Source of the DNA: a bacterium
GTDB lineage: Bacteria; JACRDZ01; JAQUKH01
Direction: 5' to 3'
DNA length: 32,287 nucleotides
Assembly: GCA_028719205.1 (NCBI GenBank)
Contig: JAQUKH010000029.1
Span: forward strand, 1 to 32,287
Positions 8,943-17,936 of this stretch are shown here, piece by piece; positions within the stretch are counted from its first letter, which is position 1, and every line of letters starts with the position of its first letter. The translations under genes were made by a program, and so were the position numbers. Below the pieces are notes generated by a model, which had not been told where the DNA came from, ran no database searches, and worked only from the letters and a program-made list of their open reading frames with translations.

Positions 8943-10394
8943 ATGAAAACAAGAAAAATAAATAATTATTTGTGCGCTATTTTCTTTATTATTCTTAATG
9001 CTTATACTGTTTTCGCGGTTGCAAAGGATGATATAACCAGCGGCAGAAATACAGCTATTGTACAGGCGGCAAAAAAAGTCGGTCCGGCTGTGGTAACCAT
9101 AAAAACAAGCTGGACTGTTAAAGATCAGAAAAAGGCCAATCCTTATCATAATGAACCTCTTGATCAGTTTTATCATGATTTTTTCGGGGAGATGCCGCCT
9201 CAGCAGGAGTTTAAACAGGAAAGCCTGGCTTCGGGTGTGATCATTTCGGCTGATGGTTATATATTGACTAATGAACATGTTGTAAATAGTTCAGAACAGA
9301 TAAAAGTTAAGCTTTCAGACGGAAGTGAATATGAAGGAAAATTAGAGTCTTCTGATGAAGATTCTGATATCGCGCTCGTTAAGATAAACGCTAAAAACGA
9401 TTTACCTTTCGCGGTATTAGGTGCTTCAGATGACCTTATGGTGGGAGAATGGGTAGTAGCGATAGGGAATCCGTTTGGTTTTATTGTAGATGATCCAAAA
9501 CCCACTGTGACCGTTGGTGTAGTGAGTGCGATCGGCCGGACAATACAGGCAGGCAGGCAGTTTGGCAATATGAGAGAATATACAAATCTTATCCAGACGG
9601 ACGCGGCAATTAATCCCGGCAACAGCGGAGGCCCGCTGGTAAATATATTAGGAGAGGTGATAGGTATTAATACCGCTATTTTTTCAACAAGCGGAGGGTC
9701 AGAGGGAATTGGTTTTGCTATACCGATAAATACCGCTAAAAGGATAAAAGACGATCTGCTTTCGCACGGCAGGGTTATTCGCCCTATGATCGGTATACAG
9801 CTTCAGTCATTAGACAAAAAATGGGCTCAATATTACAACCTTAAAGAAGAAAATGGGGTTTTGGTCGCGGGTATTATTCCTTCAAGCCCGGCTGAAAAAG
9901 CAGGAATAAGAAAGGGCGATATTATTTTAAAGCTTGATAATATTGAAATAAAAGACGCGCGCGATATGGTTGAGAAGGTCCAGAGCAAACGGGTTGGAGA
10001 TAAGGTTGTTTTAGAGGTTTTAAGAGACGAAATAAAATTAAATGTTGAAATAGTTTTGGAAGAAAAAGTAACAAACGGTAAAAAGGAAGCAGGAAATAAC
10101 CTGGGCATTGAAGCGGAAGATATAAATCCTGAACTGGTAAAACAATACCGGCTGTCAGATGATGAAGGTGTGGTTATTACCGGAATTAAAACGGACAGCA
10201 TCTCATTTAATATAGGCCTTAGAAAAGGCGATGTTATTAAGGAAATAAACAGGAACAAAATAAAAACGGTTTCTGATTTTAATAAAGTGTTAGAAAAACT
10301 AAATAAAGATACAATGGTCAGTATGATCGTTAATCGCCGTGGCCTTATGTTGCTGGTTACTATGGATTTAGGCGCAGGAAAGGATAAAAAATGA
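8943..10394 (+). CDS. DegP/HtrA-type periplasmic serine protease with two PDZ domains
   Basis: The start at 8943 is preferred over 8907 because it has GGGAGG 8 bases upstream and puts a clean signal peptide (MKTRK plus a hydrophobic core to about residue 27) at the N-terminus. From this start (483 residues) the triad is H112 in NEHVV, D142 in DSDIALVKI and S228 in NPGNSGGP. Two PDZ domains follow, around 290-385 and 395-480. It should degrade or refold misfolded envelope proteins. The 3' end overlaps purB by ATGA. The RseP-type protease at 15709 could act in a linked envelope stress pathway, but no RseA or sigma-E gene is in view. Confidence 0.94.
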   Translation: MKTRKINNYLCAIFFIILNAYTVFAVAKDDITSGRNTAIVQAAKKVGPAVVTIKTSWTVKDQKKANPYHNEPLDQFYHDFFGEMPPQQEFKQESLASGVIISADGYILTNEHVVNSSEQIKVKLSDGSEYEGKLESSDEDSDIALVKINAKNDLPFAVLGASDDLMVGEWVVAIGNPFGFIVDDPKPTVTVGVVSAIGRTIQAGRQFGNMREYTNLIQTDAAINPGNSGGPLVNILGEVIGINTAIFSTSGGSEGIGFAIPINTAKRIKDDLLSHGRVIRPMIGIQLQSLDKKWAQYYNLKEENGVLVAGIIPSSPAEKAGIRKGDIILKLDNIEIKDARDMVEKVQSKRVGDKVVLEVLRDEIKLNVEIVLEEKVTNGKKEAGNNLGIEAEDINPELVKQYRLSDDEGVVITGIKTDSISFNIGLRKGDVIKEINRNKIKTVSDFNKVLEKLNKDTMVSMIVNRRGLMLLVTMDLGAGKDKK

Positions 10395-11683
10395 TAAGCC
10401 GTTACAGCCGCAAAGAAATGGTTAGTGTCTGGGAAGAGGAAAATAAATTTCAGAAATGGCTGGATGTTGAGCTGGCTGTTTGTGATGCGTGGGAAAAACT
10501 GGGTAAGATCCCGAACGGTACGACAAAACGTATTACTCACAAGGCCGGTTTTTCCATTGACCGGATAAAGGCGATAGAGTCGGAAGTAAAACATGATGTT
10601 ATCGCGTTTTTAACTGCTGTGGCCGAGACGGTCGGGCCGGATTCAAGGTTTATTCATCTTGGAATGACATCCTCTGATGTTCTGGATACCGCGCTCGCCC
10701 TGCAGATGAAAGAAGCGGGACTTCTAATTTTACAGGACCTTAAAGCGTTGCTTCTGGTTTTAAAAAAACAGGCAAAAAAATATAAAAATACTTTGATGAT
10801 CGGACGGTCGCACGGGATCCATGGTGAGCCGATAACCCTGGGATTGAAATTCGCGATCTGGTATGAAGAGACAAAAAGAAATATCAGGAGGATGGAAAAT
10901 GCGGTAGACGTGATCAGTTTCGGTAAGATCTCAGGTGCTATGGGAAATTACGCGCATCTGGATCCGCGGGTTGAAAAATATGTTTGTAATAAATTACAAT
11001 TAAAACCTGCGCCTGTTTCTAACCAGATAATCCAGCGCGACCGCCACGCGGAATATCTGTCCGCTCTGGCTATTACCGCGAGTTCACTGGATAAATTCGC
11101 GACAGAAGTCCGTAACCTCCAGCGGACCGATATAGGCGAGGCGGAGGAGCCTTTTACATCAGGCCAGAAAGGTTCATCGGCAATGCCTCACAAGAAAAAT
11201 CCGATCACATGCGAGCAGGTCTCCGGCCTTGCCAGGATAGTTCGTTCTAACGCGCAGGCGGGTTTTGAGAATGTTATTCTCTGGCATGAGCGCGATATCA
11301 GCCATTCGTCCGTGGAACGCGTAATTTTGCCTGACAGCACGATCCTGGTTGATTATATGCTTAATAAAATGATAAATGTTTTAGGGAATCTTCGTGTTTA
11401 TCCGGACCGGATGCTGAAAAATATCGGGCAGAATAAAGGGATAATTTTTTCTCAAAGGCTTCTATTGAAATTGATCGACAAGGGTTTGACAAGGGAAGAG
11501 AGTTACCGTTTGATCCAGTCCAGCGCGTTAAAAACACAAGATTCAAGCGATAGCTTTTTGAATGAAATCCTGCAAAATGAAAACGTCAAAAAATATTTAT
11601 CGGATAAAGAGATAAAGGATTGTTTTGACCTGAAATATTATTTAAAGAACAACGATCATATTTTTAAACAGGTAGGTATATAA
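10391..11683 (+). CDS. purB: Adenylosuccinate lyase
   Basis: PurB removes fumarate from SAICAR and from adenylosuccinate in purine synthesis. The 430-residue protein has the fumarase/aspartase superfamily signature SSAMPHKKNP at 262-271, whose Ser loop is catalytic. It also has the catalytic-His region GRSHGIHGEP at 139-147 and the HLGMTSSDVLDT segment at 89-100. Length is typical. Translation is probably coupled to the protease gene through a 4-base overlap. The next gene begins one base after its stop. Confidence 0.97.
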   Translation: MISRYSRKEMVSVWEEENKFQKWLDVELAVCDAWEKLGKIPNGTTKRITHKAGFSIDRIKAIESEVKHDVIAFLTAVAETVGPDSRFIHLGMTSSDVLDTALALQMKEAGLLILQDLKALLLVLKKQAKKYKNTLMIGRSHGIHGEPITLGLKFAIWYEETKRNIRRMENAVDVISFGKISGAMGNYAHLDPRVEKYVCNKLQLKPAPVSNQIIQRDRHAEYLSALAITASSLDKFATEVRNLQRTDIGEAEEPFTSGQKGSSAMPHKKNPITCEQVSGLARIVRSNAQAGFENVILWHERDISHSSVERVILPDSTILVDYMLNKMINVLGNLRVYPDRMLKNIGQNKGIIFSQRLLLKLIDKGLTREESYRLIQSSALKTQDSSDSFLNEILQNENVKKYLSDKEIKDCFDLKYYLKNNDHIFKQVGI

Positions 11684-12217
11684 ATGTTATTTCCAAAAGA
11701 AAGGATCAGGATCTATGCCGCGTGGCTCGCGGCGATTTTTTTATTCGCCTCAAGCAGGAACGCGAAAATTTCGTGGTGGGCCATCGCTTTCGCGTTGATA
11801 GGCGTGATAATACGCACCTGGGCTTGCGGTTACCTGCAAAAAAACAAAAGTGTTATTGCTTCAGGCCCATATCAATATACCCGGAATCCTCTATATCTTG
11901 GCAGTTTTATTATCGGCCTGGGATTTTTTCTGGCTGTGCAGAATATATTGGTGGTTTTGCTTTTAGCCGTTATTTTTTCTTATATTTATTATCCTGTGAT
12001 TCTGGATGAAGAAAGGATATTAGGAGAAATATTCGGTGATGAGTTTAAAAGATATATGGCACAAGTCCCGCGTATGATTCCGAACCTGACCCTGAAACCT
12101 TTCTCAGAAGAAAAAACTAAGTTTTCCTGGGAAAATGTTTTTAAGAATAAGGAATATAACGCCTGGCTCGGATACCTGCTTGCCTTGGGGCTTATTTTTC
12201 TAATAAGAATATTGTAA
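11684..12217 (+). CDS. Isoprenylcysteine carboxyl methyltransferase-like membrane protein
   Basis: The 177-residue product has four to five hydrophobic segments and the signature GPYQYTRNPLYLGSFIIGLG, followed by a segment with DEERILGEIFGDEFKRYMAQVPR. This is the ICMT/PEMT membrane methyltransferase fold, with S-adenosylmethionine bound near the RNPLY and ExxLxxxFG..YxxYxxxVPR regions. Bacterial members methylate unknown lipids or small molecules. The gene starts directly behind the purB stop, so it is probably the last gene of this operon. Substrate cannot be inferred. Confidence 0.85.
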   Translation: MLFPKERIRIYAAWLAAIFLFASSRNAKISWWAIAFALIGVIIRTWACGYLQKNKSVIASGPYQYTRNPLYLGSFIIGLGFFLAVQNILVVLLLAVIFSYIYYPVILDEERILGEIFGDEFKRYMAQVPRMIPNLTLKPFSEEKTKFSWENVFKNKEYNAWLGYLLALGLIFLIRIL

Positions 12218-12236
12218 TGGGATTGGAACGCGAAGA

Positions 12237-12261
12237 GCGGGCTAATGAAACATCAGCCCGC
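12237..12261. terminator. GC-rich hairpin in a convergent gap, possible bidirectional terminator
   Basis: GCGGGCT at 12237-12243 pairs with AGCCCGC at 12255-12261, with an 11-base loop. A smaller CCCC-TCAT-GGGG hairpin follows at about 12273-12284, then an A/T-rich GTTTTAAAACTTTTT stretch. The element lies between two genes that converge, where a terminator is expected. No perfect T-run follows the main stem directly, so confidence is moderate. Confidence 0.5.
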
Positions 12262-12325
12262 CCCTGCTATCGCCCCTCATGGGGACGGTGCGTTTTAAAA
12301 CTTTTTAAGAGGAATAGCGCAGATT

Positions 12326-13447
12326 CTATCGAACCGACTGGTACCCGCCCATCATTCCTTTTTTTGAAAAAACGATCTGCCATAATTGTAAGGACCGGGC
12401 GCGAAACGATCCGGCAAAACTCATGAGATAATATTTCCACATCCTGTAAAATCTCTCATCATAAATATTTTTTAATTTGTACCAGCTTTTGTCAAAATTA
12501 TTAAACCATGCGGTTAAGGTCAGGTCGTAATCTGCGCCAAAGTTATGCCAGTCTTCAATAATAAATAAGCCTTCAATAGCGGCGCTTATTTGTTTTGCTG
12601 AAGGAACCATGGAGTTAGGAAAAATATATTTGGTGCTCCATTGGTCAGTGTTTATGCTTGTCCGGCTGTTTCCGATAGTATGCAGCAAGAAAATCCCGCC
12701 GTCTTTTAAACAGCGGTTAACCATTTTCATGTAATTACTGTAATTTTTATATCCTACATGTTCAAACATTCCTATTGAAATTATATGATCAAATTTTTCG
12801 TTTAAATCCCTGTAGTCCTGCAATCTTATTTCCACAGGCAATCCCCGGCAGGATTCTTTCGCGAAATTGGCCTGTTCTTTTGACACAGTTATGCCTACCG
12901 TTTTCGCTTTATATTTTTCCGCCGCGTATTTTGTGAAACTGCCCCAGCCGCATCCTATATCAAGAACTGTGTCTCCCTTTTGTAATCCGATTTTCCGGCA
13001 GACAAGATCGAGTTTAGCCTCCTGGGCGTCATCAAGATTATTTATATTTTTCCAATAGCCGCAGCTGTATACCATTCTTTTATCCAGCATATTTTTAAAA
13101 AGTTCATTGCCCAGGTCATAATGTTTTTCCGCGATCTCAAAGGCATTTGATCTGTTACCTGTGTTAAAGATGTGATTCTTTAAAATATAAAAAAGCAATT
13201 CCATATTTGTTTTGATCTTTTTTTCGGGATCTGTCGGGATGATTTTACAGAAGAAATCATCCAGCCGGTCACAATCCCACCAGTCAGCCATATAAGATTC
13301 GCCCAGCCCCAGGGCGCCGCCGGTGAGTATTTTATTGTAGAAGTTTTTATTTTTGATTTTCAGGTCCCATGGCCTGTTCCCGTTTATGGTAATATCCGCG
13401 GGTTGTAAAATTTTCTGTATAATATTTTTTGATTCTGAAAACTCCAT
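12326..13447 (-). CDS. cfa: Cyclopropane-fatty-acyl-phospholipid synthase-like methyltransferase
   Basis: The 373-residue protein belongs to the CFA synthase/mycolic acid methyltransferase family. These enzymes add a methylene group from S-adenosylmethionine to double bonds of membrane lipids. The SAM motif VLDIGCGWGS is at 161-170, preceded by MVYSCGYW with the family Cys at 129. IGMFEHVG, LLHTIGN, KYIFPNSM and the C-terminal ARSLQLWQIVF follow in the usual order. Length is typical. It lies downstream of the LytTR regulator on the same strand with an 81-base gap, so read-through is possible. Confidence 0.92.
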   Translation of the reverse strand: MEFSESKNIIQKILQPADITINGNRPWDLKIKNKNFYNKILTGGALGLGESYMADWWDCDRLDDFFCKIIPTDPEKKIKTNMELLFYILKNHIFNTGNRSNAFEIAEKHYDLGNELFKNMLDKRMVYSCGYWKNINNLDDAQEAKLDLVCRKIGLQKGDTVLDIGCGWGSFTKYAAEKYKAKTVGITVSKEQANFAKESCRGLPVEIRLQDYRDLNEKFDHIISIGMFEHVGYKNYSNYMKMVNRCLKDGGIFLLHTIGNSRTSINTDQWSTKYIFPNSMVPSAKQISAAIEGLFIIEDWHNFGADYDLTLTAWFNNFDKSWYKLKNIYDERFYRMWKYYLMSFAGSFRARSLQLWQIVFSKKGMMGGYQSVR

Positions 13448-13528
13448 GTAACTAATAGTACATCTAATCTAAAAAAAATGAATTGGCTAAATCCACTTTA
13501 TTTTGACTGTTTTCTACTATAAAAAAAT

Positions 13529-14287
13529 CTAAAGTTTAAAGATCTCTTTCAATTTTCTGGTCTGTATCCGGCTGACGGGTATTTCATTCTGTTCGGTGTC
13601 GTCCATTTGAAGGATGTAGGTACTGCTGAAAAACGGGATTATTTCCTTAACGTAATTAAGATTGACAAGATAAGTCCGGTTGGCGCGGAAGAAAAAATAG
13701 GGGGTTAACCGCTCTTCCAATTGTCCCAGGTTAAGATTGGTCGTATATTTTTCCGATCCCGCTTTTATGAACACCAGGCCGTCTTTAACGAAGGCGTATT
13801 TTATATCTTCTATTTTTAATATGGCAAGTTTTTTGCCTTTATGCGCGAGGATCCTGCCGAATTTCTGCTGTTCAGGCTGGGACTTGGTTTGCAGAGAAAA
13901 TTTCTTGACGATCTCTCCCTGATAGATCCGTTTGATCTTATCTATAGTCTGCCTGACTCTTTTTTCATCAAAAGGTTTCAGGATGTAATCTATCGCGTCA
14001 ACCTCATAAGCAGGGATGGCGTGTTCATCATAGGCTGTAACGAAAATGATCAAGGGCGTATAATCAGCCATTTTATTTATTTTTTTAGCGGCGTCAATGC
14101 CGTTAATCCCGGGCATATGAATATCGAGAAATAAAATATCATACTCATTCTTTTTAAGCAATTCAAGTGTTTCATGGGCGTTGTTGGCTTCGGAGATTTC
14201 ACCTATTTCGGGTATGCGTTCCAGGATGAAATGCAGTTCATCCCGCGCCGGTTTTTCATCATCAACAATTAAAGCTTTAATATCCAT
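13529..14287 (-). CDS. LytTR-family response regulator (LytR/AlgR type)
   Basis: The 252-residue protein has an N-terminal receiver domain. Its acidic pair is in LIVDDEKPARDE, the phospho-acceptor is D55 in FLDIHMPG, the conserved Thr is in VTAYDEHA and the Lys in YILKPF. After a linker near residue 125-145, a C-terminal LytTR DNA-binding domain runs to the end, with FFRANRTYLVNLNYVKEI and a terminal IPVSRIQTRKLKEIF. It pairs with the histidine kinase 8 bases upstream. LytTR regulators commonly control envelope or extracellular functions; the target here is unknown. Confidence 0.94.
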   Translation of the reverse strand: MDIKALIVDDEKPARDELHFILERIPEIGEISEANNAHETLELLKKNEYDILFLDIHMPGINGIDAAKKINKMADYTPLIIFVTAYDEHAIPAYEVDAIDYILKPFDEKRVRQTIDKIKRIYQGEIVKKFSLQTKSQPEQQKFGRILAHKGKKLAILKIEDIKYAFVKDGLVFIKAGSEKYTTNLNLGQLEERLTPYFFFRANRTYLVNLNYVKEIIPFFSSTYILQMDDTEQNEIPVSRIQTRKLKEIFKL

Positions 14288-14295
14288 ATTTTTTC

Positions 14296-15702
14296 CTATC
14301 TGATCGGAATCCTGAGAATGATCGTAGTTCCCTTATCGATCGCGCTTTCGATCTTTGGTTCATATTCATCTCCATAAATTGTTTTCAGCCTTTCATAGAC
14401 ATTATTTATTCCTAAACCTGTCCCGTTAACCGAATCAAACGTTTTTAATTTATCTTTTGGCGGCATTCCGACGCCGTCATCCTTAATGGTGATCTTTATT
14501 TCGCCGTTTTCTTTTTGCGCGCGGATGCTTATAACATTCTTATCGGGTTTTTTTTCAATATCTCTATAGGCAAACCCGTGTTTGAGCGAATTTTCAATTA
14601 AGGGCTGTAAAATAAGCACAGGGACTTTATATGGCAAAGTGGCAGGATCGATGTTCTTTTCAATCAAAAGTGAGGTACCGAACCGCGCTTTTTCAAAGGA
14701 CAGATAATCATCAATATATTCCAGTTCTTCTTCAAGTGAAACAAAATTTTCATGCTGTTTAAGGCTTTTCCGGAAAAACTGGGAGAACTTAATAAGAAGC
14801 GTCCGCGCGTCTTCCGGTTTGGTCCGGTAGAAGCTTGCTATTGTATTCAGCGTGTTAAACAGAAAATGAGGATTTATCTGGGCCCTGAGCGCTTTTAATT
14901 CGGCTTCGGTCTTCAACTGGTTCAGGATCTCCAGTTCCGCCAATTCTGTTTGTATGCTTAAAAGCTGCGCGAGATGTATGGCAAGATTTATCTTACTCGG
15001 GGTAATCCTGGAAAGGTCTGTCTGGTAGATTTTCAGGGTGCCGATAACTTCAGTATTACTTTTTAACGGCGCTATTACCGCGCCTGACAACGGGCAAGTC
15101 GCGATAGGGCACCCGATCTCATGTTTAGTACCTATTACTTTTATTTCTCCTGTTTCAATTACATCCCGTGTTGCCTTGGTCAGGATAGATTCACCGACAT
15201 GGTGATGGTCCGAGCCGGTTCCTTCATATGCTAAAATTTTTTTCCGGTCGGTAATAGCCACCGCGGAAACATCTGTTATCTGCAAAATTATCTTCGCGGT
15301 TTTTTTAGCTGTTTCCTGGTTTAATCCAAGCCTTAAAAAAGGCAGGGTCTGTCCCGCGATCTCCAATGTCCTGTGTGATTGGATGGCTTCCTGATGTTCA
15401 TAAGAGATCTCAATATTGCTTAATATTATATTGATGATAATAAGGCTTATAAAGATGGTGATCCCGAAGGGGATGGCTTGTAATTTTATTTCGTTAATTA
15501 TATTCGCTATTGAAATAAAATTATGGCCGAATGAAAAATATATTACGATCAAAAGAAAAGAAAAATAGGCCAAAATTCGTTTTGGCCAGGTAATTTTGGG
15601 ATAAAAGGCCTGCCTGAAGAACTCAATTTGGCTGACGGCATAATAAAATATTATGACCAAAGAAGCCCTGGATATTAAGGCATAAAATTGTTCAAGCAGC
15701 AT
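14296..15702 (-). CDS. LytS-type membrane sensor histidine kinase
   Basis: The 468-residue product has three hydrophobic segments in the first 100 residues, then a GAF-like domain at about 125-250 containing HEIGCPIATCPLSGAVIAPL. A His_kinase domain follows with H279 in LRAQINPHFLFNTLNTI. A HATPase_c domain ends the protein, with N box ENSLKHGF and glycine boxes DDGVGMP and GTGLGINN. It has fewer membrane segments than full LytS (usually six to eight). The Cys pair in the GAF domain could be a sensing site, which is inference. The gene starts 6 bases after the rseP stop, so the kinase and regulator appear to be part of the tsf-rseP operon. Confidence 0.93.
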   Translation of the reverse strand: MLLEQFYALISRASLVIIFYYAVSQIEFFRQAFYPKITWPKRILAYFSFLLIVIYFSFGHNFISIANIINEIKLQAIPFGITIFISLIIINIILSNIEISYEHQEAIQSHRTLEIAGQTLPFLRLGLNQETAKKTAKIILQITDVSAVAITDRKKILAYEGTGSDHHHVGESILTKATRDVIETGEIKVIGTKHEIGCPIATCPLSGAVIAPLKSNTEVIGTLKIYQTDLSRITPSKINLAIHLAQLLSIQTELAELEILNQLKTEAELKALRAQINPHFLFNTLNTIASFYRTKPEDARTLLIKFSQFFRKSLKQHENFVSLEEELEYIDDYLSFEKARFGTSLLIEKNIDPATLPYKVPVLILQPLIENSLKHGFAYRDIEKKPDKNVISIRAQKENGEIKITIKDDGVGMPPKDKLKTFDSVNGTGLGINNVYERLKTIYGDEYEPKIESAIDKGTTIILRIPIR

Positions 15703-15708
15703 TTCTTG

Positions 15709-16797
15709 TTATTTTCCTCCGAAATGAAAAGCTTTAAATGAAGGCAAATAAAATTTTATTATATCACTGTAAGAAGCGAAGAAAAGCAGAAAAAGTAAAA
15801 GAGCCCACCCGATCTGCTGTGCGATCAATTGATGTTTCAGCTTAACAGGGCTGCCTTTTATTTTTTCAATAAGCATTACTAAAAGATATCCGCCGTCCAA
15901 AGGAAGGATAGGGAATAAGTTGATAGTTCCAAGATTAATACCGAGCAGGGCGGCAAAAAACAAAAGATTTAAAAATCCCTGTTTAGCCTGCTCGCCTGTT
16001 ATTTTAATAATGCCAAGCGGCCCCGCGACTTCCGCCTGGATCTTTCCCGTGATCATAAGGTAAATACCTTTTATTATGCTTGTGCCGATGGTCCACGTCT
16101 GGCTTAATGCCTTGCCGGCCGCTGTAAGCGGATCAAATCTCTCTTTAACAAAATCATAGGCAGAACTTATACCGATTATCCCGACCTTAGTTCTTTCCTG
16201 CAATTCCGGAGTTATTTCCAGTTCTATATTAGCCCCGTCTCTTTCAATAGTAAGCATAAGTTTTTTGCCGGCGCTTTCCTGGATGATTTTTGTCATTTCT
16301 TCCCATTTCCAAAGAGCTTTTGTATCGATTGCTATTATCTTGTCGTTTGGTTTTATTCCCGCTTTAGCCGCGGCGCCGTTTTCCACGACAGTTCCTATTT
16401 TAGTAGTCAGGGTAGGGACTCCTGTCATAAATATCAGCAGAAAAATTACCGTTCCGAGCAAAATGTTCGCCAGGGAGCCTGCCACAATAATCAATGAACG
16501 TTTGAGTTTAGACTGGTTATAGAAACTCCGCGGATCGTCATCTTTTTTGGCGGAAGGGTCTTCCTTTAATAATTCTTCTATATCTTCCCCCGCCATTTTC
16601 ACGTAACCCCCGATAGGAATAGCTGAAAACCTGTATTCAGTCTCTCCGCGGGTAAATCCGAAGACTTTCGGCCCCATGCCGATCGAGAATATATCCACTT
16701 TTACGTTTAGTTTTTTCGCGGTTATGAAATGCCCAAGCTCGTGGACTAAAACCAGTATCCCAAGAACAAAAATTGTTGAAATTAGTGTTAAAAACAT
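15709..16797 (-). CDS. rseP: RseP-type site-2 intramembrane metalloprotease
   Basis: The 362-residue membrane protein has the zinc site HELGH at 19-23 in the first membrane segment and the second catalytic motif LDG at 300-302 in FPILPLDGG. One PDZ domain lies between, around 130-210; E. coli RseP has two. The family cleaves anti-sigma factors and leftover signal peptides within the membrane. It overlaps dxr by 10 bases and closes the conserved uppS-cdsA-dxr-rseP cluster. Confidence 0.95.
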   Translation of the reverse strand: MFLTLISTIFVLGILVLVHELGHFITAKKLNVKVDIFSIGMGPKVFGFTRGETEYRFSAIPIGGYVKMAGEDIEELLKEDPSAKKDDDPRSFYNQSKLKRSLIIVAGSLANILLGTVIFLLIFMTGVPTLTTKIGTVVENGAAAKAGIKPNDKIIAIDTKALWKWEEMTKIIQESAGKKLMLTIERDGANIELEITPELQERTKVGIIGISSAYDFVKERFDPLTAAGKALSQTWTIGTSIIKGIYLMITGKIQAEVAGPLGIIKITGEQAKQGFLNLLFFAALLGINLGTINLFPILPLDGGYLLVMLIEKIKGSPVKLKHQLIAQQIGWALLLFLLFFASYSDIIKFYLPSFKAFHFGGK

Positions 16798-17936
16798 AAT
16801 TTTTCAGATTCCTTTCTAGCCCACGAATCAGCACTTAATATTTCTTCTAACCTTGGATTAGAAACAGGGTCATGTTTATCGATTACTGTTTTTATTATCC
16901 TGCTGATGTCGGTAAACTTTATTTTATTTGTTAAAAATGAATGAACAGCCGTTTCATTAGCCGCGTTTAATACAGCGGGCATGGTCCCGCCGGTTATGCC
17001 TGCCCGATACGCGTAAGAAAGGCAGGGATATCTATCCATATCCGGTTCCTTAAAAGATAAATTTTTGATAGAGTTCATATCCAGAGAAGGAAGATATCCT
17101 TTTTTCTTTTCAGGGTAGGTCAGCGCGTGTTGTATAGGAATGCGCATATCCGTTCTGCTTAAAACCGCCATAAAATTCCCGTCGATTAATTCGACTAACC
17201 CGTGAACTATACTTTCAGGATGGATCAGTACCTTTACTTTATCAAAACTTATGTCAAAAAGATATTTTGCCTCTATAACCTCAAAGCCTTTATTCATCAT
17301 AGTAGCTGAATCAACGGATATTTTTGCCCCCATTTTCCAGCGCGGGTGTTTTACCGTTTCCGCGGGGGTTACATTTTTTAAAAATTTTTTTTCAAGATTC
17401 AGGAACGGCCCTCCGGAAGCAGTAAGGATTATATTCTTGATAAATTTTGGCCTGATATTTTCAAGGCATTGGAATATGGCGTTGTGTTCGCTGTCTATCG
17501 GGATTATTTTAACTTTTCTTTTTTTAGCCTCTTTTAAGATAAGGCCACCCGCCATAACCAGTGTTTCTTTATTTGCCAGGGCGATATTTATGCCTGCTTC
17601 AATTGCCGCCATGGTCGGGATCAATCCCGCGGATCCCACGATCCCGGAAACAACAAGGTCCGCTTTTTCGAAGGAAGCGGCTTTTATTAATCCTTCAATG
17701 CCGGATACTACTTCTATTTTTTTACCCTTAAGCCTTGAAGAAACAAGTTTAGCCTTCTCACTATTTGTGATAGCCACGATCTCAGGCCGGAATTTTATTG
17801 CCTGCTGGACCAGAAGCTCAACATTTGAATTAGCGGTAAGGCCGGTTACTTTAAAATCATCAGGAAAATTTTCAATAACATCCAGTGTGGATGTGCCAAT
17901 TGACCCGGTTGAACCTAAAATCGTTATATTTTTCAT
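16788..17936 (-). CDS. dxr: 1-deoxy-D-xylulose 5-phosphate reductoisomerase
   Basis: Dxr converts DXP to methylerythritol 4-phosphate, the first committed MEP pathway step. The 382-residue protein has the NADPH-binding GSTGSIGTSTLDVI at the N-terminus, LANKETLVMAG, the metal-binding DSEHNA, TASGGPF and the HPRWKMGAKISVDSATMMNKG block. It overlaps cdsA by 4 bases and rseP by 10. Together with ispG it shows that this organism makes isoprenoids by the MEP route; the nearby uppS uses the product. Confidence 0.97.
   Translation of the reverse strand: MKNITILGSTGSIGTSTLDVIENFPDDFKVTGLTANSNVELLVQQAIKFRPEIVAITNSEKAKLVSSRLKGKKIEVVSGIEGLIKAASFEKADLVVSGIVGSAGLIPTMAAIEAGINIALANKETLVMAGGLILKEAKKRKVKIIPIDSEHNAIFQCLENIRPKFIKNIILTASGGPFLNLEKKFLKNVTPAETVKHPRWKMGAKISVDSATMMNKGFEVIEAKYLFDISFDKVKVLIHPESIVHGLVELIDGNFMAVLSRTDMRIPIQHALTYPEKKKGYLPSLDMNSIKNLSFKEPDMDRYPCLSYAYRAGITGGTMPAVLNAANETAVHSFLTNKIKFTDISRIIKTVIDKHDPVSNPRLEEILSADSWARKESEKLCF

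Noticed and set aside
9833-10594. Long open frame on the minus strand opposite the protease and purB
   Set aside because: It is a mirror frame of two well-supported genes, and its product is a Phe/Ser/Ile-rich composition typical of antisense translation.
12217-12426. Possible 69-residue gene on the plus strand
   Set aside because: It overlaps the 3' end of the cfa gene, lies across hairpins in a convergent gap and has a low-complexity, family-less product.
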